Below, one piece after another: positions 9,237 to 19,260 of a stretch of DNA of 64,000 bases. The notes below the pieces were generated by a model. That model did not search any database, was not told the origin of the DNA, and worked only from the letters and a program-made list of their open reading frames with translations. A program made the translations under genes and the position numbers. How positions within the stretch are numbered: the stretch's first letter is position 1; each line of letters opens with the position of its first letter. Origin of the DNA: Brachyspira pilosicoli P43/6/78 (lineage in GTDB: Bacteria > Spirochaetota > Brachyspiria > Brachyspirales > Brachyspiraceae); assembly GCF_000325665.1 (NCBI RefSeq), contig NC_019908.1, forward strand, positions 1,674,001-1,738,000, given 5' to 3'.

Positions 9237-10625
9237 TTATTTTAGAAAAAACTTATTAATATAGTCTACAACAAAAATTGTAAGCACTATAAGAGGAAGT
9301 ATATAACTAACATAGAATCTAGACCATTTAGGGAATTTCAAACCCTTACCAGTATCAGCTTCTTTAAGGAAGTTATTCCAACCCCAGCCAAGCTCTCTAG
9401 TACAGAATATTAATATTATTATACCGCCCAAAGGAAGGAAGTTGTTAGAAACTAAGAAGTCTAAACCGTCTATTATGCTAGTTCCTTCACCCAAAGGTTT
9501 AATAAATGATAATACATTAGAACCTAAAGCAGCAGGCAAGCTTAATATAAATATAGATATAGAAACAACTATTGTAGTTTTTTTACGGTTCCATTTAGTT
9601 TCAGACATAGTGAAAGCTATAATATTTTCAAATACAGCAATAATAGTAGTTAATGCCGCAATAGATAAGAATAAGAAGAATAATGCTCCCCATAATCTGC
9701 CCAAAACCATAGAATTAAATATATTAGGCAAAGTAAGAAAAACTAAACCAGCACCCTGACCAGGATTTACTCCAAAAGAGAAAGTAGTAGGGAATATTAC
9801 AAGACCAGATAATAATGCTATTAAAGTATCTAGTATAACAACCATTATAGATTCGCCAGTTAATGAATAATTTTTATCTATATAGCTTCCAAATATAGTC
9901 ATAGCACCAATACCCAAACTCAAAGTAAAGAAAGCCTGACCTATAGCAGCATAAGCTACCTTAGAAAAACCAGCAATTCCATCGCCAAACATATTTTTGA
10001 AATTTGGAAGCAAGTAGAATTTAAGACCCTCTTTAGCATTAGGCAAAGTAACAGCTCTCACTATAAGAATAAGAAGTACAAAGAAAAGTAAAGTCATCAT
10101 AATTTTACTTACTCTCTCAACTCCATTTTCAAGCCCCTTAAAACAAACAACTGTAGCAACAACAACAGCAACAAACATCCAAAATATTAATGTTTTAGGT
10201 GAAGCAAGCATATTGCCAAAAAATGCCTGAACTTGCTCAGGGCTTAATCCGTCCATATAACCCATAGCCATAGAATAACAGAAATATAAACACCAACCAG
10301 CTATAGTAGTATAAAACATTAAAAGTAAAACACAGCCAAAAATCTGCACATAACCAATTATGTGCCACTTATGACCTTTTTTCTCCAAGTTTCTGTAAGA
10401 ACCAGCTAAATCCCTTCCGCCGGCACGTCCAACAGTAAACTCCATTATAAGTATTGGAAGCCCTAATATAACTAATGATATTAAATACAAAACAACAAAA
10501 GCAGCTCCGCCGTATTGACCTGTAATATATGGAAATCTCCACACATTACCTAAACCTATAGCACAGCCTGCTGATACTAATAAGAATCCTAGTCTGCTTG
10601 AAAGCTTTTCTCTCTTCTCATTCAT
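9237..10625 (-). CDS. Sodium-dependent transporter of the NSS (SNF) family
   Basis: 462 residues with the NSS layout of about 11-12 membrane helices. Helix 1 carries the sodium-site signature CAIGLGNVWRFPY (residues about 18-30), followed by GGAAFVVLYL. NSS proteins carry amino acids or related solutes with Na+. Unlike the second NSS gene at 40274 it has no MetS-like small subunit nearby. It is followed after 11 bases by the MarR gene. The substrate cannot be assigned from sequence. Confidence 0.9.
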   Translation of the reverse strand: MNEKREKLSSRLGFLLVSAGCAIGLGNVWRFPYITGQYGGAAFVVLYLISLVILGLPILIMEFTVGRAGGRDLAGSYRNLEKKGHKWHIIGYVQIFGCVLLLMFYTTIAGWCLYFCYSMAMGYMDGLSPEQVQAFFGNMLASPKTLIFWMFVAVVVATVVCFKGLENGVERVSKIMMTLLFFVLLILIVRAVTLPNAKEGLKFYLLPNFKNMFGDGIAGFSKVAYAAIGQAFFTLSLGIGAMTIFGSYIDKNYSLTGESIMVVILDTLIALLSGLVIFPTTFSFGVNPGQGAGLVFLTLPNIFNSMVLGRLWGALFFLFLSIAALTTIIAVFENIIAFTMSETKWNRKKTTIVVSISIFILSLPAALGSNVLSFIKPLGEGTSIIDGLDFLVSNNFLPLGGIIILIFCTRELGWGWNNFLKEADTGKGLKFPKWSRFYVSYILPLIVLTIFVVDYINKFFLK

Positions 10626-10802
10626 AAATAATCACCTATACACTATTTTTTATATTTCTATTTATAATAATCACAAATATAAAAATTGTCAAGGATAAAT
10701 AAAAAATTATATACAATCATTAAATAATAAAAATAATATAATTTAAATTTTTTAATTATTAATTTATAATACAGCAAATATTTTCTATGATTAAGGATAA
10801 TT

Positions 10803-11661
10803 ATGACTGAATTAAAATCTCCTTGCAAAGTAAACTTATTTTTGGATATCACATCAAAAAGAGAAGACGGATATCATTTAATAGAATCTTTATTTCACAC
10901 TGTTGACCTTTATGATATTATAGAAATAAAAGAATCAAACTCTTTCAAAATTACAACCTCTGGAAAATATAAACTAAATGATAATAATGAAGATAATATA
11001 CTTTCAAGAATATTTTTCTTTTTTAAAGTATAATATGAATCTAAAAAAAAGTTATAAAATAAATATAGAAAAAAACATACCAAACGGTGCTGGTCTTGGA
11101 GGAGGTTCTTCTAATGCCGGACTATTTATTAAGTTTATATTAAAAGAACTTGAAATAAAAGAAAATGAACAGCTAATAAAATCTTTTTCTAAGTTTGGAG
11201 CAGATATTCCATTTTTTATTAAAAGAGGTATGAGTTGGGTTAATGGCATAGGTGAAAATATTTCACATTATAACTACATACTTCCATATAAAATAATAAT
11301 AATATACCCAAATATACATGTATCTACAAAAGTTGCTTATTCAAATTTTAAAACAGAAGATTTTAACAAAGCAAACTTTTTATCTTTTAAATCTATATTT
11401 GATAATAAAGAATTAGATTTTAATAATATTTATAATAATTTATATAATGTTTTTGAAAACAATGTATTTAGTCTTGAGCCAAAAATAAAAGAATATAAAG
11501 AACAAATAGAAAACAAAATAAATAAAAAAATAGTAATGAGCGGTTCTGGTTCTTCTTTATTTACTTTGTATGATAATGATGATAAAAAAATAGAAAATGA
11601 TTACAACATATTAAAAGAAGAATTTCCTCATTTAGATGTATTTAAATTAGCATTAATATAG
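10803..11661 (+). CDS. ispE: 4-diphosphocytidyl-2-C-methyl-D-erythritol kinase, frameshifted in this sequence
   Basis: GHMP kinase that phosphorylates CDP-ME in the non-mevalonate isoprenoid pathway. The N-terminal part (10803-11033) has SPCKVNLFLDITSKREDGYH and the C-terminal part (to 11661) has the ATP loop IPNGAGLGGGSSNAG, the segment GADIPFF and GSGSSLF. The frames meet at a T6 run (11019-11024). Dropping one T gives a continuous protein reading FFLKYNMNLKKSYK, about 285 residues, normal for the family. The pathway is usually essential, which favours a sequence error. The nitrilase-like gene follows after 17 bases. Confidence 0.93.
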
Positions 11662-11678
11662 TTATAAAGGATAATAAA

Positions 11679-12477
11679 TTGAAGGTTTCTTTTATTCAAT
11701 TTAACGTAAAAAAAGATAAAAAAGAAAATATAAAAAAAATAGAAGAATATATTAAAATAAATGATGCTAGTTTAATAGTACTACCAGAGCTTTCTTCTTC
11801 TGGTTATTTATTTGAAAATAGAGAAGAATTATTAAGCGTATCTGAAAGTATAAATAATGAAGATGAAATAAATAAAAAATCAATATTCATAAACTCTATA
11901 ATAGAAATATCTAAAAAATACAACAAAGCCATAATAGCAGGATTTGCTGAAAAGTTTAAAAGATAAAATTTACAATTCAGCATTAATAGCAGAAAGCGGA
12001 TATTTGAAAGGAGTATACAGAAAGGTTCATTTATCAGATTTTGAAAAGAAGTTTTTTGATGCTGGAGATATAAAGGAATCCTACAATGTATTTGAAGTTT
12101 GTAAAGAAAAAGTATCTATACAAATTTGCTTTGATGTATGGTTTAGTGAAATATCTAGAAATCAAATATTAAACGGAAGCAATTTAATATGCATTCTTGC
12201 AAACTTTGGAGGAGAAAATACTTTAGATATAGCAAGAGTAAGAGCCATTGAAAACATCACTCCTATAATATTATGCAATAGAGTTGGAAGAGAAAAGACA
12301 AAAGATATTGATGCGTACTTTATTGGTAAAAGTTTTATAGTTGATAAAGACGGAAGTTTTTTGGCAAATGCTGATAAAGATGAAACAACATCATTAAATG
12401 CAAATATAGAAATTAATAATTCAAAATCTAATATAATATGCTCAAACTTTTATGATGAAATAAAAAAGCATTATTAA
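11679..12477 (+). CDS. Carbon-nitrogen hydrolase (nitrilase superfamily), frameshifted in this sequence
   Basis: The catalytic triad is complete across two phases: Glu37 in LPELSSSGY (TTG start at 11679), Lys in VYRKVHL and Cys in SIQICFDVWF. Phase changes at TTTAAAAGA (11955-11962); removing one A gives the continuous stretch AEKFKDKIYNSALIAESG and a protein of about 265 residues, typical of amidases of this superfamily. The substrate is unknown; cytoplasmic omega-amidase-like enzymes are the nearest guess. It is probably co-transcribed with ispE. The last 4 bases overlap the convergent gene at 12474. Confidence 0.88.
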
Positions 12478-12947
12478 CTCTTTATAAACTTTTCATCTAA
12501 TTCTTTTCTATTAGCTTTATAATATTTTATAATCTCTTTCCACCTATTAATAAATAATTTGCTTCCATTTACTGTATCTGTAATATTAGCTATATTAAGT
12601 TTATAAAAGTTCATAAAACATAAATCATATTCTAAATTAGTAAAATTATCATCTCTATATGAAACTTTTTTATCTATGGTATTAAAACGCATAGTTATTA
12701 TAAGATTATCATTATTAATATTTTTAAGTATCTCATCTAATATTAAGCAATGATACAAATTATCCCAATCTTCTTTTGTTCTTCGCTCTAATATACCATA
12801 AAAAAATGATATATAAGGATTATAATTGAACCCTATTTTCTGATAACTATGCCCAACACAGCTTTTATTGGTAATGAATCCGAGCTTGTTAAGCTCTGTT
12901 ATAATGCCAACAAGCTCTTCATCAATTTCTATTTTTTTACTATCCAA
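12474..12947 (-). CDS. Hypothetical protein with a SCVGH motif
   Basis: 157 residues, no signal peptide and no membrane helix. The N-terminus reads ELNKLGFITNKSCVGHSYQK and continues to PYISFFYG. The order (helix, GF-I-T, C-x-GH, beta strand) recalls small proteins with a Cys/His site, but I cannot name a family. It lies 17 bases after the DegT aminotransferase gene on the same strand and may be co-transcribed. It overlaps the nitrilase-like gene tail to tail by 4 bases. Confidence 0.65.
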   Translation of the reverse strand: MDSKKIEIDEELVGIITELNKLGFITNKSCVGHSYQKIGFNYNPYISFFYGILERRTKEDWDNLYHCLILDEILKNINNDNLIITMRFNTIDKKVSYRDDNFTNLEYDLCFMNFYKLNIANITDTVNGSKLFINRWKEIIKYYKANRKELDEKFIKS

Positions 12948-12964
12948 AATAAAAACCTTAAAAA

Positions 12965-14083
12965 TTATTTATTTATAACTTTTTTTAAAGCTTCTATTAC
13001 CATATCTTGTTCTTCTTTAAGAATATCGTTATCTATAGGAAGAGCCAAATTGTGCTTAGAAGCATATTCAGACACAGGCATATCTCCTTCTTTATAACCT
13101 AACTTTTTAACAAGAACAGGTGCTAAATGTATAGGGTGAGGATAATAAAGTGCTGTAGGTATTCCAAGTTCATTTAATTTAGTTCTTACCTCATCTCTAT
13201 TATCTTCAACTTGTATAACATATTGAGCATGAACACTCTCAGTATATTCTGCCACTTGAGGTACTTTTACTATATCTTTTAAATTATCATTATAATATTT
13301 AGCAGCATTTCTTCTGTGCTTCATATCATCATCAAAGCCCTTAAACTTCTCTAATAAAATGCCAGCTTGTAAATTATCTAATCTTCCAGTAGTACCAAGC
13401 TTAACATGTATCATTCCGCCCTCATCACCATGATGACGAAGCTGTTTTAAGTTTTTGTATATATTTTCATCATTAGTAAATACCATTCCGCCATCACCAA
13501 AACAACCTAAAGGCTTAGCAGGGAAAAATGAAGTAACAGCAATATCACCCAACTTTCCAGAACAAGATTTTATATTCTTATAGCTAGCACCAAAAGACTG
13601 ACAAGCATCTTCTATTACAAATAAATTATGCTTTTTAGCTATGTTTAATATCACATCATAATTAGCACATTGTCCAAATAAGTTTACAGGTATAATAGCA
13701 ACAGTATTTTTATTAATAAGGCTTTCTAATTTGTTTACGTCCATATTAAAATACTCATCAATATCGCAAACAACAACCTTCATGCCTAAAAAAGCAGGTG
13801 CCTCAGCAGTAGAGAAAAATGTCATAGCAGGAACTATTACTTCTTTTGTAGAGTGGTCTTCTCCGGCATTAAAACCTAATGCTAAAAGTGAAAGCACTAA
13901 TCCAACGTGTCCAGATGAAACACCAACAGCATATTTAGCTCCTGTATAATTTGCTAATTCATGCTCTAAACTCTCTAGCTCTTCGCCAAATACAAATTGA
14001 CTTCTCTCTATAATAGAAGCTATTTTTTTATCTATACTCTCTTTTCTCTTCTCATAACCTCTGTAAAGATTCATATATTTCAT
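12965..14083 (-). CDS. DegT/DnrJ/EryC1/StrS-type aminotransferase
   Basis: PLP-dependent enzyme of the family that aminates nucleotide-linked ketosugars for surface polysaccharides or sugars of antibiotics. 372 residues, the normal length. The cofactor residues are visible: GVSSGHVGL near 54-62, EDACQSFGA with Asp159 near 158-166, and the Schiff-base Lys190 in SFFPAKPLGCFGDGG. The C-terminal substrate-binding part contains YPHPIHLAP. No sugar-nucleotide gene lies beside it; the capD-type dehydratase at 45096 could supply a 4-keto substrate but this is only a possibility. Confidence 0.9.
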   Translation of the reverse strand: MKYMNLYRGYEKRKESIDKKIASIIERSQFVFGEELESLEHELANYTGAKYAVGVSSGHVGLVLSLLALGFNAGEDHSTKEVIVPAMTFFSTAEAPAFLGMKVVVCDIDEYFNMDVNKLESLINKNTVAIIPVNLFGQCANYDVILNIAKKHNLFVIEDACQSFGASYKNIKSCSGKLGDIAVTSFFPAKPLGCFGDGGMVFTNDENIYKNLKQLRHHGDEGGMIHVKLGTTGRLDNLQAGILLEKFKGFDDDMKHRRNAAKYYNDNLKDIVKVPQVAEYTESVHAQYVIQVEDNRDEVRTKLNELGIPTALYYPHPIHLAPVLVKKLGYKEGDMPVSEYASKHNLALPIDNDILKEEQDMVIEALKKVINK

Positions 14084-14225
14084 TGCAATAACTCCATAAC
14101 GAAAATTAAATTTTTGAATATATTTTATAAAAATTAATTACTATTGTCAATAAAAAATATTCTTGATTTTTTAATGAAAATGCTATACCGTAATATTATA
14201 TATTAATTTTATAAAGGAATATATT

Positions 14226-14751
14226 ATGAATAAAAATATTCCAATAATAGTTTTAGGTTCAGCAGTTGTAGGTGCTGCTTCTTCTTATTTAATTTTTAAA
14301 CAAATACAAAAATCATATTTTTACATTAAAAGCTATGATAAAAAATTTGAGATGAAGTTCTCTAATAAATGGCATGTTTCAAAAGAAAAAAATGAACTTA
14401 ATGAAAACTCAAACCTTGAATTAATTAACAATAAAGACTCTCTTTGTCTTATAATGTTTTCAAAAAAGAAAAGCGAAGTTAATAATATCACTTTAGAAGA
14501 ATATAATAAAAATACTGTTAATGGCATTAGAGAAAATAATATAATACTAGGAAACTAAAAAAAGCATAATATCTAAAAAAAATGTTTATATTACAGAGTT
14601 TTATTCTAATTATAAAGATGTTGATGTGCATTATTCTATATATGTAATAGAAACAAATAATTATTATCATCAGTTTATGATAGCTTCTATGAGCGGTAAA
14701 AATTATTATAATAAAATAAAAAATATATTATCTACTTTGAAAGAAATATAA
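14226..14751 (+). CDS. Hypothetical membrane-anchored protein, frameshifted in this sequence
   Basis: The first part (14226-14558) starts MNKNIPIIVLGSAVVGAASSYLIF, a membrane anchor with AxxA-like small residues, then KFEMKFSNKWHVSK. The second phase continues without stop to 14751 (KKNVYITEFYSNYKDVDVHYSIY ... NILSTLKEI, read in separate pieces). The phases join if one G of the GG at 14550-14551 is removed, giving about 175 residues. The fold pattern (short strands KFEMKF, LCLIMFSK, YYHQFMIAS) recalls PsbP/DUF1795-like modules, weakly. The next gene starts 8 bases downstream. Confidence 0.6.
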
Positions 14752-14759
14752 TTATTACT

Positions 14760-15191
14760 ATGAAAAATAAATTAAAGTATTTATTTATATTATTACTCTT
14801 ATTTGTAAATAATTTATTTTCAGAACAAAAAATATTTTTATCGTCAAATTTGATAGGCGATGATTTGAGAAAAAAAATTGTTAATTGGGTAAAAGAAAGT
14901 TCAATAAATGAAGAAAATTATAAAATATTAGATAATGGTTTTATATATTTTTTTTATGTGTCAAATATAGATGATGAAAATAAGTTTTTATGTTTCGATA
15001 TCACTTTTAATTTGCAATATGATAAGTTTATAGTAGATTTCTCCAACCCTAAAATATTTGATAAAGAAAAAAATGAAATAAAAGATTTAGAGTTTAGTAC
15101 TTTAAGCAAATTAACCAAAACAGGCTGGTTTAAATCCTACAACGAAGAGATAGATAAGATAGTAGAAGAACTTGAAAATATAATAAATTAA
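14760..15191 (+). CDS. Hypothetical exported protein
   Basis: 143 residues with a signal peptide (MKNKLKYLFILLLLFVNNLFS, cleavage about 21-22 before EQKIF). The mature part is charged and mixed alpha/beta, with paired strands near residues 58-85. No family is recognised. It sits 8 bases after the frameshifted membrane-anchored gene, so the two are probably one transcript and both face the periplasm. Confidence 0.6.
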   Translation: MKNKLKYLFILLLLFVNNLFSEQKIFLSSNLIGDDLRKKIVNWVKESSINEENYKILDNGFIYFFYVSNIDDENKFLCFDITFNLQYDKFIVDFSNPKIFDKEKNEIKDLEFSTLSKLTKTGWFKSYNEEIDKIVEELENIIN

Positions 15192-15270
15192 ATTTATTAG
15201 TATGTTGACAAAAAGAGTAATTACATTTAATATTTTGTATTATATATCATAAAATCAGGAGGATATTTTT

Positions 15271-15555
15271 ATGACTAAAGGAATATTTTCTTTTATACTT
15301 GGAGTAAGTGCAGGTGTTGCATTAGGTTTATTATTTGCCCCAAAAGCTGGTGAAGAGACTAGAGAAGATATTAAAGAAACTATGGATAATATCAAATATA
15401 AAGTAGATGATTTATATCATAGAGGAGTTATTAAAACTTCTGAGTTATATGAAAAAGGCAGAGAAAAAACTTCTGAACTATATGAAAAAGGTAAAGAAAA
15501 AACTACAGATTTTTTAGACAAAAGAAAAAAGAAATCTGAAGAAGCTAATGCTTAA
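15271..15555 (+). CDS. YtxH-domain protein
   Basis: 94 residues. The N-terminal glycine-rich helix GIFSFILGVSAGVALGLLFA followed by PKAGEETREDIKE is the YtxH (gas-vesicle-like) signature. The C-terminal half is amphipathic with an internal duplication: TSELYEKGREK then TSELYEKGKEK (residues about 55-76). AGGAGG lies 7 bases before the ATG. The next gene encodes a YtxG/DUF948-like protein, the same pairing as in the Bacillus ytxG-ytxH stress operon, which supports both names. Confidence 0.85.
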   Translation: MTKGIFSFILGVSAGVALGLLFAPKAGEETREDIKETMDNIKYKVDDLYHRGVIKTSELYEKGREKTSELYEKGKEKTTDFLDKRKKKSEEANA

Positions 15556-15581
15556 TTTTTAATAGTTATACTTAAAACAAT

Positions 15582-15974
15582 ATGAATGATATTACTTTTC
15601 AATTAAATGTTATTGCTATATCATTAGCTTTTATAGCTATAGCAATATTGATATTATCTTTGGCTATATTTTTTATATTGCTTGCTACGCATTTTAGATT
15701 TAACAGCAGATTCGATAAGATATTAGACAATATAGAATCTATTAGTGAAAAAGTTAATAATATAGCATTATTTGTAGAATCTGAGGCTGATAGAACAAAA
15801 AAAAGTTTATCAGATGTGCATGATGCTATAGACAATGTTACTAGCAGTTTTTATGGTATTACAAGCTCTTTAAGAGATTTAACTGCTAATTTTAGCATTA
15901 TGAATATAATAAACTCTATTATTGGTTTGTTTAAAAGTAAGAATAAGCCTGATGATGATGAATTAAATTTTTAA
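15582..15974 (+). CDS. DUF948/YtxG-like membrane protein
   Basis: 130 residues. One strong membrane helix (about 10-37, AISLAFIAIAILILSLAIFF) is followed by a long coiled region (40-105) with regular hydrophobic spacing (ILDNIESISEKVNNIALFVE). This is the layout of DUF948 proteins, which are neighbours of YtxH genes elsewhere. It is 26 bases after the YtxH gene. The role of the pair is unknown; a stress or envelope function is usual for the family. Confidence 0.7.
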   Translation: MNDITFQLNVIAISLAFIAIAILILSLAIFFILLATHFRFNSRFDKILDNIESISEKVNNIALFVESEADRTKKSLSDVHDAIDNVTSSFYGITSSLRDLTANFSIMNIINSIIGLFKSKNKPDDDELNF

Positions 15975-15996
15975 TTTGCGGGAAATTGATTGTATT

Positions 15997-17043
15997 ATGA
16001 AAAAAATTTTGTTAATAACCTCTATACTATTTATTTTTGTATGCTCTTTATATTCTAATGATAACTTTGCTATAAGAATAAAAGATTCTCAAGGAAATGT
16101 AAAAAAACTTATAACTAAAGATGAGTTTCTTAATGATGTAAGTAATTTAGTAACATTAAGAGGCGGAAATGAAGAAGCTCTTAATATAATTATTACTAAT
16201 GAACTTCAATTATGGCAAATTGCTAATCAAATAATAGAGCAAGAAGTTTTATATATTAAAGCTGTAGAAGAAGGTTATGACAAAGATAATGATTTGATGG
16301 CTAGAATAGAAAAAGAAAGAGATAATCAAATTGTTCAATTATATATGCAAAAAAAAGTTCCTAAAGATTTTAGTGTTGTAACAGAAGCTGAAAAGAGAAG
16401 TTTTTATAATACTAATAAAAATCGTTTACCGCCAAATGTTACTTATGACCAGTTATCTCTTCAAATAGAATATGCTATTATTCAAGAGCGTATGCGTAAT
16501 GAATATAATAAAATATTACAGAATGCTAAAACTAATTATACAAAATTTGAATATTCTGCTGCTAAAGACCCTTGTATTATAATAGAAGAAACTACTATAC
16601 CACTATCTAGATTTAATGAAATGTTTAATGAAAACTTAAAACAGGCAGGCGACAATATACCTCCTGCATTAAAAGCACAGGCAAGAGACAGTATGTTTAA
16701 TGCTTTTGCTGCTATGGAAGTTATGCTTTATGATGCTAAAAAAACAGGTTTTTATGATACACCAGAGGCTAAATCTTTAGATAATCTAATAACAAGAAAT
16801 GCTGTTACTGCAAACTATATAGATAAAACAATAAGAGCAAAAATACCAAAACCTACTGAAGAAGAAATTAATCAAGCTTACAAACAATATGGAGCAATAT
16901 ATAAAATAGACTCTCTTCCATATCAGGAAGCTCAAAAGGCATTAGAAACTTTGGTAATAGAGGCTAAAACTCAGCAAGTATATCAAGTATTAATTGCTCA
17001 GTTAAGATATGGTTACAGTATAGAAAAAGACTTATCTTTATAA
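15997..17043 (+). CDS. Putative periplasmic SurA-like chaperone (no PPIase domain seen)
   Basis: From the ATG at 15997 the protein has 348 residues with a clean signal peptide (MKKILLITSILFIFVCSLYS); an upstream TTG at 15976 would add seven unlikely residues. The helical part (IIEQEVLYIKAVEEGYDKD, then RIEKERDNQIVQLYMQKKVP) resembles the SurA/trigger-factor N-terminal domain. A second similar unit occurs at about 200-300 (ARDSMFNAFAAMEVMLYDAK). I see no parvulin core. It precedes a beta-barrel gene by 10 bases, a sensible place for an outer-membrane chaperone. Family assignment is tentative. Confidence 0.6.
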   Translation: MKKILLITSILFIFVCSLYSNDNFAIRIKDSQGNVKKLITKDEFLNDVSNLVTLRGGNEEALNIIITNELQLWQIANQIIEQEVLYIKAVEEGYDKDNDLMARIEKERDNQIVQLYMQKKVPKDFSVVTEAEKRSFYNTNKNRLPPNVTYDQLSLQIEYAIIQERMRNEYNKILQNAKTNYTKFEYSAAKDPCIIIEETTIPLSRFNEMFNENLKQAGDNIPPALKAQARDSMFNAFAAMEVMLYDAKKTGFYDTPEAKSLDNLITRNAVTANYIDKTIRAKIPKPTEEEINQAYKQYGAIYKIDSLPYQEAQKALETLVIEAKTQQVYQVLIAQLRYGYSIEKDLSL

Positions 17044-17053
17044 TACTTGAAGA

Positions 17054-17962
17054 ATGAAAATAAGAATATTTTTTATATCAATAATATTAGTTGCCGTTAG
17101 CCAATTATCTTATGCTATAAGAAATGATTTTTATTTTGATATATCTCCTTTAATAGAAAAAAATAAAATGTTTTCTGTTGGTATAGGAGGAATATATTAT
17201 GAGTATAACTCTTGGTTTCAGGATTACAAATTATATATAAATGACCCGCTAGACCAAAATATCAGTAAAAGAAATTTATCATTTACATTTATGCCGTATT
17301 TTATGGTAAGACCAATTAATTTTGTAGAGTTAGGAGTATCTGCAAGCTTTTTATATCAAAGGCAAGATTCAAGACAAGATTTAACAGGGCTTACAAATAT
17401 GACTGATTCTTTTAGTTTTGACGCCATTAATGCCACAGCTAAAGTAACATTTTTAGATTGGTATTTATCATTGGGTGCTAAAGTTGGAATGAGCTATAAT
17501 TTTTCTAAAAGTATTCTTGGTGAAAATAGAGATGCTTTTAATTTTAATGGTGCTTTTTTACTTGGAATAGTTCCTAAAGTAATACCTATTAATATATTAT
17601 TTGCTTATGTATTTGATACTAGAGATAATTTACAAAGGGATATATTGGAATTGGGAGAGATAATTGGAGGCATTGAGATAATAACATCTCCTTTTATAAC
17701 ATTATATACAGGAGTAAGTTATGTTTTTCCGTATCAGCCTAAAAAGAGAAATTATAGTTATTTAGAGCCTTTTGTAAAGTTTAAAGCTACAATATCAGAT
17801 TTTTTGTATATGACCATTACATATAGAAAAGTTGTACTTGGTACTGGAAATACCCCAAACACATCAACAGTTGATTTTTCTATAGAGTATATGTTCTATG
17901 GACCTGGGGATTGGTGGTATTTAGGAAGACCAAAAGAAAAAAGAAGACAATACGACTACTAA
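17054..17962 (+). CDS. Putative outer-membrane beta-barrel protein
   Basis: 302 residues with a signal peptide (MKIRIFFISIILVAVSQLSYA) and many alternating strands (FYFDISPLIEKNKMFSVGIG, FVELGVSASFLYQ, WYLSLGAKVGMSYNF, ITLYTGVSYVF, VDFSIEYMFYG). Aromatic residues cluster at strand ends, as in outer-membrane barrels. The C-terminus WWYLGRPKEKRRQYDY is unusual for a barrel and hydrophilic. It lies 10 bases after the SurA-like gene and is probably co-transcribed with it. The following 17963-18040 holds nothing else. Confidence 0.75.
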   Translation: MKIRIFFISIILVAVSQLSYAIRNDFYFDISPLIEKNKMFSVGIGGIYYEYNSWFQDYKLYINDPLDQNISKRNLSFTFMPYFMVRPINFVELGVSASFLYQRQDSRQDLTGLTNMTDSFSFDAINATAKVTFLDWYLSLGAKVGMSYNFSKSILGENRDAFNFNGAFLLGIVPKVIPINILFAYVFDTRDNLQRDILELGEIIGGIEIITSPFITLYTGVSYVFPYQPKKRNYSYLEPFVKFKATISDFLYMTITYRKVVLGTGNTPNTSTVDFSIEYMFYGPGDWWYLGRPKEKRRQYDY

Positions 17963-18040
17963 TTTTCAAGTTTTTTATTAGATTTTAAGCAATCCAAAAT
18001 ACAGATATTATTTTATATTAGTATATATTCTAACATATAG

Positions 18041-18345
18041 AGTGCCCTTTTTGCTTCGGTAAAAAGTTGACAGAAAATATTTTTATGTTTTTTATTCTCG
18101 TGGGCTAGCCACCCTGTGAAGCGTGCCCGTAGGGTAGCACCCCCAGTTCTTTTGCCGATAGGCACCTACTCGGTATTGGTATAAAAGAACCAAAAGAACT
18201 GCATTAAAAAATAGCTTTTAAGCATATCAAAAATATAGATATTATTTTATATTAACACATATTCCAAAGATATAAAGCTAAAACATTTGCACTTTTTGGT
18301 TCTTTTGACGAAGTCCGCACAGCAAGCTGCGGGAAAAAGAACGAT
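18041..18345. repeat. Composite intergenic repeat (A-B-A)
   Basis: Most of the 17963-18420 gap. It begins with GTGCCCTTTTTGCTTCGG and AAAAAGTTG. The type B element at 18100-18204 has TGGGCTAGCCACCC, GCGTGCCCGTAGGGTAGC, AGTTCTTTTGCC, GGCACCTACTCGG and AAAAGAACCAAAAGAACTGC. A spacer with ATATTCCAAAGATATAAAGC leads to a type A hairpin, GGTTCTTTTGACGAAGTCC ... GCGGGAAAAAGAAC, whose arms here carry GTTCTTT/AAAGAAC instead of CAACTTT/AAAGTTG. Confidence 0.72.
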
Positions 18346-18420
18346 AAAAAAATTATATAAAATAATCGTTTTAATAATGCATCAATTAAAAATAAATACA
18401 TTCTTAAATATATATAGTAA

Positions 18421-19158
18421 TTATATAGAAAATAATGCATTAATAGAATTGCCCAATATATATGTTGCTATAGTTTGTATGAATGAAAGTATAGTTCTTA
18501 ATATTCCAAAGAAAAGCAAAGCATACAATATTAAAAAACCATAAGGGTATATTCTGTCATAAGTATTTTTGCCTTTGTTTGATAAGAAAAACCTCAATAT
18601 CCAACCGCCGTCTAATGGTGGAAAAGGAAGTAAATTAAAAAACATTAGCATTATATTAATCATATAAAACATTATAAGCATTGTAATTACTATTGGCAAT
18701 GCATTTGAAAATATATTAGTAAGCATATTTGAATTCTCTTGTAATGCCATTATTAACTTATATATTACAAAAGTGCCGTCCACAGGAAAAGCTAAAATCT
18801 TTATTATTATAAAAGAAACACTAGCAAGCATTAAATTAGCAAAAGGCCCCGCAAAAGACACTAAAGCTTGGTCTCTCTCAAAATTAGAAAAATTCCTTGA
18901 ATCTACAGGAACAGCCTTCATCCAGCCTATAACAGGTATGCCAGTAACAGCAGCAAGCAAAGGCAATATAACACTTCCAAGTATATCTATATGAGCAAAT
19001 GGGTTTAATGTTAATCTTCCTAAACTTTTAGCAGTATTATCCCCAAAAAAATAAGCAACCCTAGCATGAGAATATTCATGCATACTAGCTGATATTATAA
19101 AAACAACATAGGATATTATTCCTATTGATAATCTATTTGCAAATATTTCACTTACCAT
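18421..19158 (-). CDS. Site-2 protease family (M50) membrane metalloprotease
   Basis: 245 residues, all hydrophobic helices. The zinc motif HEYSH (His27, Glu28, His31) lies in the first membrane region and the third ligand in LPFPPLDGGWIL near 175-186. This is the short, PDZ-less YwhC-type group, not RseP. Members cut within the membrane; the substrate here is unknown. The neighbour upstream is trmD on the same strand, 102 bases away, probably a separate unit. Confidence 0.9.
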   Translation of the reverse strand: MVSEIFANRLSIGIISYVVFIISASMHEYSHARVAYFFGDNTAKSLGRLTLNPFAHIDILGSVILPLLAAVTGIPVIGWMKAVPVDSRNFSNFERDQALVSFAGPFANLMLASVSFIIIKILAFPVDGTFVIYKLIMALQENSNMLTNIFSNALPIVITMLIMFYMINIMLMFFNLLPFPPLDGGWILRFFLSNKGKNTYDRIYPYGFLILYALLFFGILRTILSFIQTIATYILGNSINALFSI

Positions 19159-19260
19159 TTTTTATTATATTCTCTCTCTATTTATTTTGTTTAAATTCTT
19201 TTTTAGTAAATTTTCTTAATAATAATATATAAAAAACAATATAAATGTCAAAAAGAAAAA